Notes under the pieces: model-generated
The model's input: the letters and a program-made list of their open reading frames with translations, nothing else
Told to the model about the DNA's origin: nothing
Database searches by the model: none
Made by a program: the position numbers and the translations under genes
Shown here: positions 36,824-45,389 of the stretch, in pieces
Numbering within the stretch: position 1 is the stretch's first letter
Layout: each line of letters begins with the position of its first letter
NCBI RefSeq assembly: GCF_023935105.1
Contig: NZ_CP096040.1
Coordinates: forward strand, 992,001 to 1,056,000
Length of the DNA: 64,000 nucleotides
DNA from: Caulobacter segnis
GTDB taxonomy: Bacteria > Pseudomonadota > Alphaproteobacteria > Caulobacterales > Caulobacteraceae
Direction: 5' to 3'

Positions 36824-39800
36824 ATGACACGAACCAGCTTCCTGCGCGGAGGCTCTCGCCTCGCGCTGGGCGTCGCTCTGATGGGCGGCCTGACGAGCGT
36901 GGCCCACGCCCAGGCGCAGCGCCCCAACGATGTCCCGGTCGAGGTCGAGGAGGTGGTCGTCACCGGCTCGTTCATCCGCGGCACGCCCGAGGACGCGGCC
37001 CTGCCGGTCGATGTGATCGGCGCCGAGGAACTGCAGAAGCGCGGTTCGCCCTCCACCGTCGAACTGTTGAAGGCGCTGTCGGTGTCCAGCGGGGTGCTGG
37101 GCGACACCAACCAGTTCGACAGCCGCGCCCAGGGCTCGGAAGGCTCGGGCTCGGTCAATCTGCGCGGCCTGGGCTCACAGCGCACCCTGGTGCTGCTGAA
37201 CGGCCGCCGCCTGGCGATCAACCCCTTCGGCCAGGCCGGGGCGGGCATCGTCGACACCAACATCATTCCCGCCGCCGCCATCGGCCGCCTGGAAGTGCTG
37301 AAGGACGGCGCGGCGGCGACCTACGGCTCGGACGCCATCGCCGGCGTCGTCAACTTCATCACCAAGAAGAGCTTCGAAGGGCTGGAGGCGGCGGCCGACT
37401 ACCGGCACATCGACGGCTCCAAGGGCGACTACGGGGCCAGCGTCACCTGGGGCAAGGTCTGGGACAACGGCAACGTCCTGGCCAGCGTCGGCTGGCAGCA
37501 CCGCTCGAAGCTGTCGGTCGCCGACCGGGAATGGGCCAACCGGCCCTACCTGTCCAACCCCGAGGCCGGCTGGTCCGCCGCCGGCAATCCGTCGACCTTC
37601 ATCCCGCTGGCCAGCACCACTAGCGGCATGCGCGACCCGGCCTGTTCGGGAGTGGGCGGCTTTCCGGGCTTCAGCGGCCTGACGCCGGTCTGCTACTGGC
37701 ACTACACGCCGTTCGACAACCTTGTCGAGAAGTCCAACGCCGTGCAGGCCTATGCGGAGGCCAATGCCGACCTGTCGGCCAAGACCAAGTTCCACGCCGA
37801 ACTGCTTTACGCCCACACCGACGTGCCCGACTGGAACACCTCGCCGTCGTACGCCGCCCTGGCCGTGCCGACCTCGGAAGTGGCGCCCAGCGCCGCCCTG
37901 GCGGGCCGCTATTACGTGCCGGCGACCAATCCCGGCCTGATCGCCTTCATGGCCGCCAACCCGACCGTCAACCTGACCAATCTGGCGACGGGGGCCAGTT
38001 CGACGGTCCCCAGTTCGATCTTCGCCTTCGGGGCGCTGAACGTCGCCAACCGGCCGTTCGCCATCGGCGGCAATCCCAAGTTCGGCTACGGCCCCTCGAT
38101 CGGCGCGCGGTCATTCGACGCCTTCCGCGTCTCGGCCGACCTGACCGGCGAGTTCGACAACGGCATCGGCTGGAACGTCGCCCTGACCTATTCGCAGGAA
38201 GTCGGCATCCGCACCGGCTACGACACGCTGGTCAATCGGTTCGCGCTGGCCCTGCAGGGCCTGGGCGGGCCGCTGTGCGACAGCAATCCGTCGCTGGCGG
38301 GCATCCAGGGCACGCCGGGCGTCGGCCAGTGCATGTATTACAACCCCTTCGCCAGCGCGATCCCCAGCAACGTCATCACCGGGACCACCAATTCGGCCTA
38401 CAACGCGGCCCTGGCCAACAACAAGGATCTGGTCGACTGGTTCTTCAAGAAGCTGTCGACCAAGCAGTCCTCGCGCCTGTTCGTCGGCGAGGCGGTGCTG
38501 AACGGCAAGACCAGCATCACCCTGCCGGGCGGCGACATCGCCTGGGCCGCCGGCGTCCAATATCGCCGAACCTACTTCAAGGCCGACTACAACGACATCA
38601 GCAACGCGGCGATCAATCCGTGCGTCAACACCCCCGACTTCGGGGTGACCACCTGCACCGGCTCGGCCCGCAACGGCCCCTTCATGTTCCTGGGCGTCGG
38701 CAACGAGGCCGACAACCAAAGCGACGTGACGGCCGGGTTCGGCGAGCTCTCCGTGCCGGTCACCGAGACCTTCCAGGCCCAGTTCGCCGCCCGCTACGAG
38801 GACTATGGCGGCGCGATCGGCTCGACCTTCAATCCCAAGGCCTCGCTGCGCTGGCAGGCCCTGCCGTGGGTGGCGATCCGCGCCTCGGCCGGCTCGACCT
38901 TCCGCGGACCGCCGGACCCGCTGACCACCACCACCTCGGTGACCTCCCTGCAGGGCATCCTGGGGGTGTTCCGCGCCGTCGACATCTTCGGCAACCCGAA
39001 CCTCGCGCCCGAGAAGGCCAAGACCTACAACTTCGGCCTGCTGTTCAACGCCGGCGCGTTCAAGGCCAGCATCGACTACTTCCTGTTCGACTTCAAAAAC
39101 CCGATCGTCGCCGAGCCGGTGGCCGGGATCGTCGCGGCGCTGTACCCGAACGGCGCGGCCGGCGCGAACAACTGCGCCAATGCGGCCTACGCGGCCCTGG
39201 TGGCGCGCTTCACCTTCAACGGCTCGTGCTCGACCCCGACGACCAGCATCGCCCGCCTGCGGACCAACTACATCAATGGCGCGCCGGTGAAGAACGCGGG
39301 CCTCGATTTCTCCGCCGACTACCGCTTCAAGAACGTGGCGGGCGGCGACATCCAGATCGGCGGCAACGCCACCTACATCCAGAAGTACGAGGTCGGCTCG
39401 ACCGTCGTGGAAGGCATCACGGTCGAGAAGGCCTTCGACGCCGTCGGCCTGCTGAACTACCAGACCACCGTCGTGCCGATCCCGAAGTGGAAGGGCGACG
39501 TGTTCGCCGAGTACAACGCCGGCGCCCATAACCTGCGGCTGTCGGTCAACTACATCGGCGCCTATACCGACCAGCGCACCGCGCCGTTCGCGGCCAACGC
39601 CTACAAGGACACCTCGGGCGCGGGCGTGACGGTCAGCGCCGGCAAGAAGATCAAGAAGCAGGTCCTGACCAACCTGGCCTATCGCGTCTTCCTGCCCTGG
39701 GACACCACGGCGACCCTGGCGATCACCAACGTCTTCGACAAGAACCCGTCCTATGCCCGCCTCGACCTGGGCTATGACCCGTTCACGGGCGATCCGCTGG

Positions 39801-39838
39801 GCCGCACCTACAAGGTGGGTCTGCGCAAGAAGTTCTAG
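36824..39838 (+). CDS. TonB-dependent outer-membrane receptor
   Basis: 1004 residues. A signal peptide (about 1-29, ending AHA) is followed by EEVVVTGS, the usual start of the mature plug region. The plug domain runs to about residue 170 (NLRGLGSQRTLVLLNGRRL; YGSDAIAGVVNFITKK), then comes a 22-strand barrel ending in GRTYKVGLRKKF with terminal Phe. Good ribosome-binding site GGGAGGGAAAA. Several cysteine pairs lie in extracellular loops. The substrate is not identifiable; Caulobacterales carry dozens of such receptors for sugars and other nutrients. No transporter partner is adjacent. Confidence 0.95.
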   Translation: MTRTSFLRGGSRLALGVALMGGLTSVAHAQAQRPNDVPVEVEEVVVTGSFIRGTPEDAALPVDVIGAEELQKRGSPSTVELLKALSVSSGVLGDTNQFDSRAQGSEGSGSVNLRGLGSQRTLVLLNGRRLAINPFGQAGAGIVDTNIIPAAAIGRLEVLKDGAAATYGSDAIAGVVNFITKKSFEGLEAAADYRHIDGSKGDYGASVTWGKVWDNGNVLASVGWQHRSKLSVADREWANRPYLSNPEAGWSAAGNPSTFIPLASTTSGMRDPACSGVGGFPGFSGLTPVCYWHYTPFDNLVEKSNAVQAYAEANADLSAKTKFHAELLYAHTDVPDWNTSPSYAALAVPTSEVAPSAALAGRYYVPATNPGLIAFMAANPTVNLTNLATGASSTVPSSIFAFGALNVANRPFAIGGNPKFGYGPSIGARSFDAFRVSADLTGEFDNGIGWNVALTYSQEVGIRTGYDTLVNRFALALQGLGGPLCDSNPSLAGIQGTPGVGQCMYYNPFASAIPSNVITGTTNSAYNAALANNKDLVDWFFKKLSTKQSSRLFVGEAVLNGKTSITLPGGDIAWAAGVQYRRTYFKADYNDISNAAINPCVNTPDFGVTTCTGSARNGPFMFLGVGNEADNQSDVTAGFGELSVPVTETFQAQFAARYEDYGGAIGSTFNPKASLRWQALPWVAIRASAGSTFRGPPDPLTTTTSVTSLQGILGVFRAVDIFGNPNLAPEKAKTYNFGLLFNAGAFKASIDYFLFDFKNPIVAEPVAGIVAALYPNGAAGANNCANAAYAALVARFTFNGSCSTPTTSIARLRTNYINGAPVKNAGLDFSADYRFKNVAGGDIQIGGNATYIQKYEVGSTVVEGITVEKAFDAVGLLNYQTTVVPIPKWKGDVFAEYNAGAHNLRLSVNYIGAYTDQRTAPFAANAYKDTSGAGVTVSAGKKIKKQVLTNLAYRVFLPWDTTATLAITNVFDKNPSYARLDLGYDPFTGDPLGRTYKVGLRKKF

Positions 39839-39864
39839 AGCTTTCCTCGAAGCGTTGAACCTCG

Positions 39865-39891
39865 CGGCGCGCCTCGACCAGGGGCGCGCCG
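39865..39891 (+). terminator. Probable terminator after the TonB receptor
   Basis: CGGCGCGCC (39865-39873) pairs with GGCGCGCCG (39883-39891) around a 9-base loop, with a weak TCCTCTT tract afterwards. Confidence 0.55.
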
Positions 39892-39985
39892 TCCTCTTGG
39901 GAAGCCCGCGGCCACGCCCGTAGAGGGAGGCTTGCTCCGCCATAGCCCCGCTAGCCTTGCGGCGACCGTCTCCGAGACAAGGCGT

Positions 39986-41101
39986 CTACAGGAAATCCAG
40001 CAGGCTGGGCGGGCCGGCCAGGGCGCCGTCGGCGTTGAACATCTGGGCCAGCTTGTCGCGCGAGGCCTGCAGTTCGACCATCTTGCCATAGACCGCCGGG
40101 GTCCAGCCGGACGCCTCGCGCTCTTCCGCGGTCATGCCGGCGTAGCGGGTGATCATCGCCTTGCCGAAGTCGCCGTCGTCTTCCGAGGTCGACTGGAAGC
40201 TGGCCTTGATCGTGGCGCTGTCGCGGCTTCGGATCTCGGCCTTGGCCTGGGCTGTCTCATGGGCCGAGAACTGCTCGTCCTTGTTCAGGGCGATGGCCGA
40301 CAGCGAGCGGTCGTCGAAGCGGCGGAAGTCGATCTCGCCGCTGCTGGAATCCTTGGCGGCGCCGGGCGCGAAGGCGATCGCGTACTGCTTGTCCAGAGCC
40401 GCTCGGACGTCGCTGGCCACCTTGCCGAAGTCGCGGGTCTTGGCCCCGGCCACGGCGCTGCCGGTCTCGGCCATGTAGGCGGCGACGCTGTCTTTGGCGA
40501 TGCCGGCGGGGGCCAGGCCCGGACGAGCGATGGCCTGCTTGCGGCCTTCGACCAGCGCCTCGCGCTCCTGGCTCCAGGCGGCCGAGGCCTTCTCCTCGGG
40601 ACCGGCGGCGTCCAGCTGGTCGAGGGCGGTCTGATACAGGGCGGCGTAGTCGCCGGTCAGCCGCGCCTGGGCGGCGGGTCCGGCCAAGGCGGTGTCGTGC
40701 TGGCTCTTCAGGCCCAGGGCCGCGACCACCTGCTGGTCCAATGGAAACTGGCCGCTCCTGTTGCTGGCCACGGCGAAGAGCGAGCGGCGATCCAGGCCGG
40801 TGAGGTCGATCGTGGCGTTCCCGTCCTTCAGCGCGCTGGACGCCTTGGCCGCCTTGAGCTGGGCGGCGATCTGGGCGCGGGCGTCGGCGACGACGGTCTC
40901 GAGGGTGCGGGAGTCGGTCTGGGCCTTCAGCGCCGCCTGGGCGGCCGCCGACAGCGTGACATTGACCGCCGGGGTGTTGATCGTCGGGCTCTGATCGCGC
41001 GTCTGGCCATAGCCCGTCGCCTGGTTGGCGCGCTGCGTCGCCGTCTGCCCGGCGGTGAGGCCAGGGGCGTAGGTCGACGAATACGGATTGATCGTCGTCA
41101 T
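39986..41101 (-). CDS. Protein of unknown function with a duplicated module of about 110 residues
   Basis: 371 residues, no membrane segment or signal peptide. After a Thr/Gln-rich N-terminus (residues 1-50) there are two similar modules, about 66-177 and 226-340. They align through IDLTGLDRRSLFAVASNRSG (98-117) with IDFRRFDDRSLSAIALNKDE (257-276), and through the ends GPEEKASAAW and TAEEREASGW. The Ser/Thr-rich N-terminus and the ending SLLDFL are not diagnostic. I do not recognise a named family. Only one copy of the module spacer is present, so it is an internal duplication rather than a repeat array. Downstream of a double TetR regulator. Confidence 0.75.
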   Translation of the reverse strand: MTTINPYSSTYAPGLTAGQTATQRANQATGYGQTRDQSPTINTPAVNVTLSAAAQAALKAQTDSRTLETVVADARAQIAAQLKAAKASSALKDGNATIDLTGLDRRSLFAVASNRSGQFPLDQQVVAALGLKSQHDTALAGPAAQARLTGDYAALYQTALDQLDAAGPEEKASAAWSQEREALVEGRKQAIARPGLAPAGIAKDSVAAYMAETGSAVAGAKTRDFGKVASDVRAALDKQYAIAFAPGAAKDSSSGEIDFRRFDDRSLSAIALNKDEQFSAHETAQAKAEIRSRDSATIKASFQSTSEDDGDFGKAMITRYAGMTAEEREASGWTPAVYGKMVELQASRDKLAQMFNADGALAGPPSLLDFL

Positions 41102-41204
41102 GACCGGGCGGAACTCGAAGCGAATCAGACGCTTGAAGGTACCAGCCGTCCCCGGGGCAAGACCACCCTATGGTTAATACGTCGCAACCTTTGGCTTCGT
41201 GGCG

Positions 41205-42446
41205 CTAGTTCAGCACCCCGGTCAGCAGCGGCTTGGCGAAAAGTTCGGCGGCTTCCTCGCGCTCCAGGCCCGGCGCCCACGCGCCCAGCGATGCGGCGGC
41301 GTTCAGCATCGAATTGATCATGTGGGCGGCGATGCTGGGGTCGATCGGGCGGATCGAGCCATCGGCGATGCCGTCCGAGACGATCGAGGCGAAGCGCTGC
41401 CAGCCGCGCATATAGCCGTCGGCCATGTCGCTGCGCAGCGGCTCGGGCAGGGCGCCCAGCGACGAGGCGCGCAGCAGCGGACCGTGCTCGGACAGCTGGT
41501 AGCTGGTCAGGCCGGCGGCGGTGGAGACCAGCTGCGTCCAGCTGTCGGTCGGCAGGGCGCGGGCGTCCAGCTGCGAACGTCGGGTGACGGTGAAGGTCCG
41601 CTCGAAGCACTCGGCGACCAGGGCGTCCTTGTCCTCGTGGTGGTGGTAGAACGAGCCCTTGGTGACGTTCAGCGCCGCCGAGATGTCCTCGACCGAGGCG
41701 CCGCGATAGCCGCGTTGGTTGATCAGGCGGGTGGCGGCCACCAGGAAGGTCTCGCGCCATTCCAGCCCTTCGGGCGCCGAGCCCTCGTAGGATTGCGGCG
41801 TCGGGTCGGGCAGGGGTTCGGGGGCCCAGGTCCGGCCGTCGGCGGGCAGGCCGTTCAGCAGGATGTCGCCCATCCGGTCGCGCACCCGGCCATAGTCCTC
41901 GACGTCGTAGCGGCGCAGCCACCGGCCCGACCAGAACACCTGCTCCATCAACAGGTGGGTGCGGGCGTTGCGCTGGCGCTTGTCCAGGTGGGCCAGGGAC
42001 GGGTCGTCGAAGAAGCCCCGCACCCGGCGGAACAGATCGTTGAACGCGCCGATGACCGAGCCGCGCAGCGGTTCCTTGAGCGCCTTGATCTCGGTGAAGC
42101 TGGTCAGGGGAGTCGCTTCGCCCAGCCGGACCTGGCGGTTCAGGTCGAGATAGAGGTCCAGGAACTTGAGGATCCGCGCGGCGGGCGTGGCCTCGGCGGC
42201 GGCCTCCTCGACCATGGCCTCGAAACGCTCCAGGCCGCGCATGAAGCAGGCGGCGGCCAGGTCGTCCTTCTTGCGGTAGTAGTAGGTGACGCTGGTGGTG
42301 TTCAGTCCGACCTTGGCGGCGACGTCGGCCAGGGTCATGCCGCGCACGCCCTGGCGGTTCAGGATCGCCGTGGCCGCGGCCAGGATCGTCTCTTTCTTGC
42401 GGGCGTAGCGCGCCGTCGCGACCCCCGCGATCCGACCGTCATCCAT
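41205..42446 (-). CDS. Double-headed TetR-family regulator
   Basis: 413 residues, about twice a normal TetR. Two complete TetR-type helix-turn-helix domains are visible: residues about 14-60 (GMTLADVAAKVGLNTTSVTYYY) and about 230-280 (GASVEDISAALNVTKGSFYHHH). Each is followed by its own helical ligand/dimerisation segment. Such tandem TetR proteins could act as pseudo-dimers within one chain. The start at 42446 follows AGGGG. The decamer TAATACGTCG lies 14 bases upstream of this start (42460-42469) and again upstream of the next gene down (41175-41184). Confidence 0.88.
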   Translation of the reverse strand: MDDGRIAGVATARYARKKETILAAATAILNRQGVRGMTLADVAAKVGLNTTSVTYYYRKKDDLAAACFMRGLERFEAMVEEAAAEATPAARILKFLDLYLDLNRQVRLGEATPLTSFTEIKALKEPLRGSVIGAFNDLFRRVRGFFDDPSLAHLDKRQRNARTHLLMEQVFWSGRWLRRYDVEDYGRVRDRMGDILLNGLPADGRTWAPEPLPDPTPQSYEGSAPEGLEWRETFLVAATRLINQRGYRGASVEDISAALNVTKGSFYHHHEDKDALVAECFERTFTVTRRSQLDARALPTDSWTQLVSTAAGLTSYQLSEHGPLLRASSLGALPEPLRSDMADGYMRGWQRFASIVSDGIADGSIRPIDPSIAAHMINSMLNAAASLGAWAPGLEREEAAELFAKPLLTGVLN

Positions 42447-42589
42447 CGAAGCAAACCCCTAATACGTCGTCGCGCGCCGGTTGCGCCGGCCACTGGACGA
42501 TCGGGTCCAATTTAGGCGCCCGATGGGCCGGCTTAAAGGCCAGCTCCGTCCGTCACGGGACAATTACACTGCCCTAACGTCAGGGTTTG

Positions 42590-43774
42590 TCAGGAATGTT
42601 GCAGCGAACCCCGTTTCGAGGCGCTTTCCCGGGCGATTTCGACCTCGACCAAGTCCAGGAACTTGCGGCCGACCGCCCCGCCGGTCTGGCTCTCGACCTG
42701 CTCGAGCACCACGATGTCGGCGGCCATCAGCGCCTTCAGCACGGTCGGCGGCGTCGCGGTCAGGGCGTGGGCGCCGCCGTCGCGATACTCCACCGGGGCG
42801 AGCGTCAGGTAGCCGTAGTTTTGCGCCCGGCCGACCACCTTGGCCTGGTTCAGGAACAGGGCCAGCGGATCGAAGAAGCTGTCATTGACCGCGGCCATGG
42901 TCAGCTGGCCCGCGCCGACCGGATGGGGCGTCACCGCGGGGGCCTTCCAACCCTTGGGCGGGCGGCGCAGGTTCAGGAGGCCCGAGAGGTCGCGGTCCAG
43001 GCCCGTCTCGTCGGGCGCTTCGGCGACATCCCAGGTCAGGTCGGGGGTCGAGACGCCCTGGCGGTTCAGTTCCTCGCCGAACGCCCTGGCGGCCAGGGCC
43101 ACGCCCAGCTGGTTCCAGTGGATGCCGTTTCGCGGAAAGAATTCGTAGCCCAGCTTGCCGCGCTGCGCCTCCAACACGGCGCGGCCATCGACCCAGTGGA
43201 CGCCGGCGGCGTCCAGGGCCTGGCGAGCGGCGGGGTAGACGCTGTCGCGCCGGGGCGGTTCGCACGGATAGCCGGGCGGGATCTTGTCGGGGAACCAGGT
43301 CGTCTTGATCGGCGCCAGGACGTAGACGAACGTCTGGCCGCGCGCCTCGAACCAGTCCTGCGCGCGGCGCAGGCGGCGGGCGTAGTCGGGCATGGCCGCG
43401 ACGTCGACCTTCAGCCGCAGGCCGCAATGGGCCTCGATGTAGCTCTCCTCGAACAGCGCGCCCTTGCGGCCCCGGATGATCGAGCCCGAGGCCATGGACG
43501 AGGTCCCGAACGTGTCCCATTGCCACTGGTTGTAGGCCCGCACGACCTTGGCGCGCGGGGGCAGGGCGGCGGCGGCCCGGGCCTCGGCCGCCTTCTGGTA
43601 CGCGCCGCGCCAGAGGGCGGCGGGAGACAGGGTGACCTTTTCCGGCGGGATCTGCATGCCGATCAGGGTGGTGTCGGCCGGATGCTCGCGCAGCGCCCAG
43701 GCGCCGACCGCGCCGAGGCCGGCCAGCACCGCCAGGGCCAGGATCCGGGGTATCCAGGTGAGCAGAGCGCGCAT
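42590..43774 (-). CDS. AlgJ/AlgX-like SGNH polysaccharide O-acetylation protein
   Basis: 394 residues. One N-terminal membrane anchor (about residues 8-28) is followed by a periplasmic domain resembling the SGNH/GDSL-like fold of alginate O-acetyltransferases AlgJ and AlgX. Candidate catalytic motifs are the GIHWNQLGVALAA block and VNDSFFDPL. It begins 3 bases after the MBOAT gene on the same strand, so the pair forms an operon. In known systems the MBOAT passes acetyl groups across the membrane and the AlgJ-type partner transfers them to a polysaccharide. The polysaccharide here is unknown. Confidence 0.85.
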   Translation of the reverse strand: MRALLTWIPRILALAVLAGLGAVGAWALREHPADTTLIGMQIPPEKVTLSPAALWRGAYQKAAEARAAAALPPRAKVVRAYNQWQWDTFGTSSMASGSIIRGRKGALFEESYIEAHCGLRLKVDVAAMPDYARRLRRAQDWFEARGQTFVYVLAPIKTTWFPDKIPPGYPCEPPRRDSVYPAARQALDAAGVHWVDGRAVLEAQRGKLGYEFFPRNGIHWNQLGVALAARAFGEELNRQGVSTPDLTWDVAEAPDETGLDRDLSGLLNLRRPPKGWKAPAVTPHPVGAGQLTMAAVNDSFFDPLALFLNQAKVVGRAQNYGYLTLAPVEYRDGGAHALTATPPTVLKALMAADIVVLEQVESQTGGAVGRKFLDLVEVEIARESASKRGSLQHS

Positions 43775-43777
43775 GGC

Positions 43778-45178
43778 CTAGAACCGGAAATAGAGGAAGG
43801 GGTTGAACGTCGTCGTCAGGGCCTTGGCGATGGCCAGGACGCCCAGCAGGACGATGGCCAGCGACGCGGCCGCGCGGGCGGCGGGGATCGCGGAGGCGCG
43901 CGCGGTCAGGTCCTTGACCCATGGCGTGGCGGCGATCAGGGCGGCGATCAGGCCGATGGCCATGGCCGTGGCCTCGTGGGCGCGCACCGCCAGGAACTGG
44001 CCCTCCAGCCCCGGCCGGGCCATGGCGCCCAGCACCTGGCCCAGCTGCGGCAGGCCGTGGCTGCGGAAGATCGCCCAGCCGATCATGACCAGAGCCAGCG
44101 TGCCGGCGACCCGCAGCGGGCTGGGCAGTTTCCCCGTCCATTTCCACCAGCTCTGGCGGTCCAGCACCATGAACGCCCCGTGCCAGGCGCCCCACAGCAC
44201 GAAGGTCCAGGCCGCCCCGTGCCACAGGCCCGACAGCAGGAAGCACAGCCACAGGTTCAGATAGGTCCGCGCCGGCCCACGCCGGTTGCCGCCCAGCGGG
44301 ATGTAGAGATAGCTGCGGATCCAGGTGGTCAGCGAGATGTGCCAGCGCTTCCAGAACTCGGTGAAGCTGGTCGCGCCGTAGGGGTGGGCGAAGTTCTCGC
44401 GCAGGCGGAAGCCGAAGATCCGCGCCAGGCCCAGGGCCATGTCCGAATAGCCCGCGAAGTCGAAATAGATCTGCACGGTGAAGGCCAGCACCCCGATCCA
44501 GGCGCCGGCGAAGCCGATCGGCGCGTTGGCCGGGTCGAAGGCGCGGTCGGCGACCTGGCCGCAGACGTCGGCGATCAGCACCTTGCGGGCCAGGCCCCAC
44601 AGAAACCGCAACAGGCCCCAGGCGCGGTCGTCCCAATCGGCGCGGCGGTCGCGCAGGGCGTCGTCGATCTCGTGGTACTTGATGATCGGTCCGGCCAGGA
44701 CCTTGGGGAAGAAGAACACGAACAGCAGGTAGTCGCGCAAGGACCGCGCGCGCCGGCTCTCGCCTCGGCGCAGGTCGACCAGGTAGGTGATCTTCTCGAA
44801 GACGATGAACGACACGCCCAGCGGCAGCGCCAGGTTCAGGTGCGGCAGGGGACCCAGGATCGGTCGCGCCAGCGGCTGGACGGTGTCGAGCAGGAAGTCG
44901 GCGTACTTGTAGACGAACAGCAGCAGAAGGTTGGCGCAGACGCCCAGCGCCAGCCAGCGTTCGCCTTCACGCCCCGGGCGCTCGACGCGCGGACCCAGGG
45001 CGTAGTCGAGCAGGGCCGAGGCCAGAACCACCAGAACCGCGACCGGCTCGCCCCAGGCATAGAACAGCAGGCTGGCGACCAGCAGCGCCGTGTTCTTCAG
45101 GACTCTGGGCGCCAGCACGTAGAGCAGCAACGTCGGCGGCAGAACGAAGAACAGGAACAGCGGCGATGAAAAGAGCAT
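43778..45178 (-). CDS. MBOAT family membrane O-acyltransferase, AlgI-like
   Basis: 466 residues with about 10-12 membrane helices, beginning LFSSPLFLFFVLPPTLLLYV, as in AlgI and DltB. The MBOAT catalytic His lies in LSGLWHGAAWTFVLWG (about residue 317), with the preceding TSFTEFWKRWHISLTTW signature. It acts with the AlgJ-like protein encoded directly downstream. No polymer synthase is adjacent, so the acceptor may be a cell-envelope or exported polysaccharide made elsewhere. Confidence 0.94.
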   Translation of the reverse strand: MLFSSPLFLFFVLPPTLLLYVLAPRVLKNTALLVASLLFYAWGEPVAVLVVLASALLDYALGPRVERPGREGERWLALGVCANLLLLFVYKYADFLLDTVQPLARPILGPLPHLNLALPLGVSFIVFEKITYLVDLRRGESRRARSLRDYLLFVFFFPKVLAGPIIKYHEIDDALRDRRADWDDRAWGLLRFLWGLARKVLIADVCGQVADRAFDPANAPIGFAGAWIGVLAFTVQIYFDFAGYSDMALGLARIFGFRLRENFAHPYGATSFTEFWKRWHISLTTWIRSYLYIPLGGNRRGPARTYLNLWLCFLLSGLWHGAAWTFVLWGAWHGAFMVLDRQSWWKWTGKLPSPLRVAGTLALVMIGWAIFRSHGLPQLGQVLGAMARPGLEGQFLAVRAHEATAMAIGLIAALIAATPWVKDLTARASAIPAARAAASLAIVLLGVLAIAKALTTTFNPFLYFRF

Positions 45179-45311
45179 GGCGTCTCGGGAGGCGTCGCCG
45201 GCGGACCCGGGGCTCGACCTTGGCCTGGAGGGTTATCCGGGCGGCGGTGCTTTGAACAGAGGCAAGGACTGGTCCAAAGGCCTGCCTGGACGCTCTGTCG
45301 GAAAACCGTCT

Positions 45312-45341
45312 TTCGACCTCCGCGCGAACTGTGCCTATAAG
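45312..45341 (+). promoter_or_regulatory. Possible promoter of the Yip1-family gene
   Basis: TTCGAC (45312-45317) and TATAAG (45336-45341) are 18 bases apart, 49 bases ahead of the gene start. They lie in the 211-base divergent spacer to the MBOAT operon. Confidence 0.4.
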
Positions 45342-45389
45342 AGGGTTCGGGGCGGGCGCGCGAACTTTGGAAAAAGGAGCGTTCGCAGG

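Noticed and set aside
36450-36830. Minus-strand open frame of 126 residues in the efflux/receptor gap
   Set aside because: No domain, no ribosome-binding site and Arg/Ser-rich composition typical of a chance frame in high-GC DNA. It also covers the receptor promoter and start.
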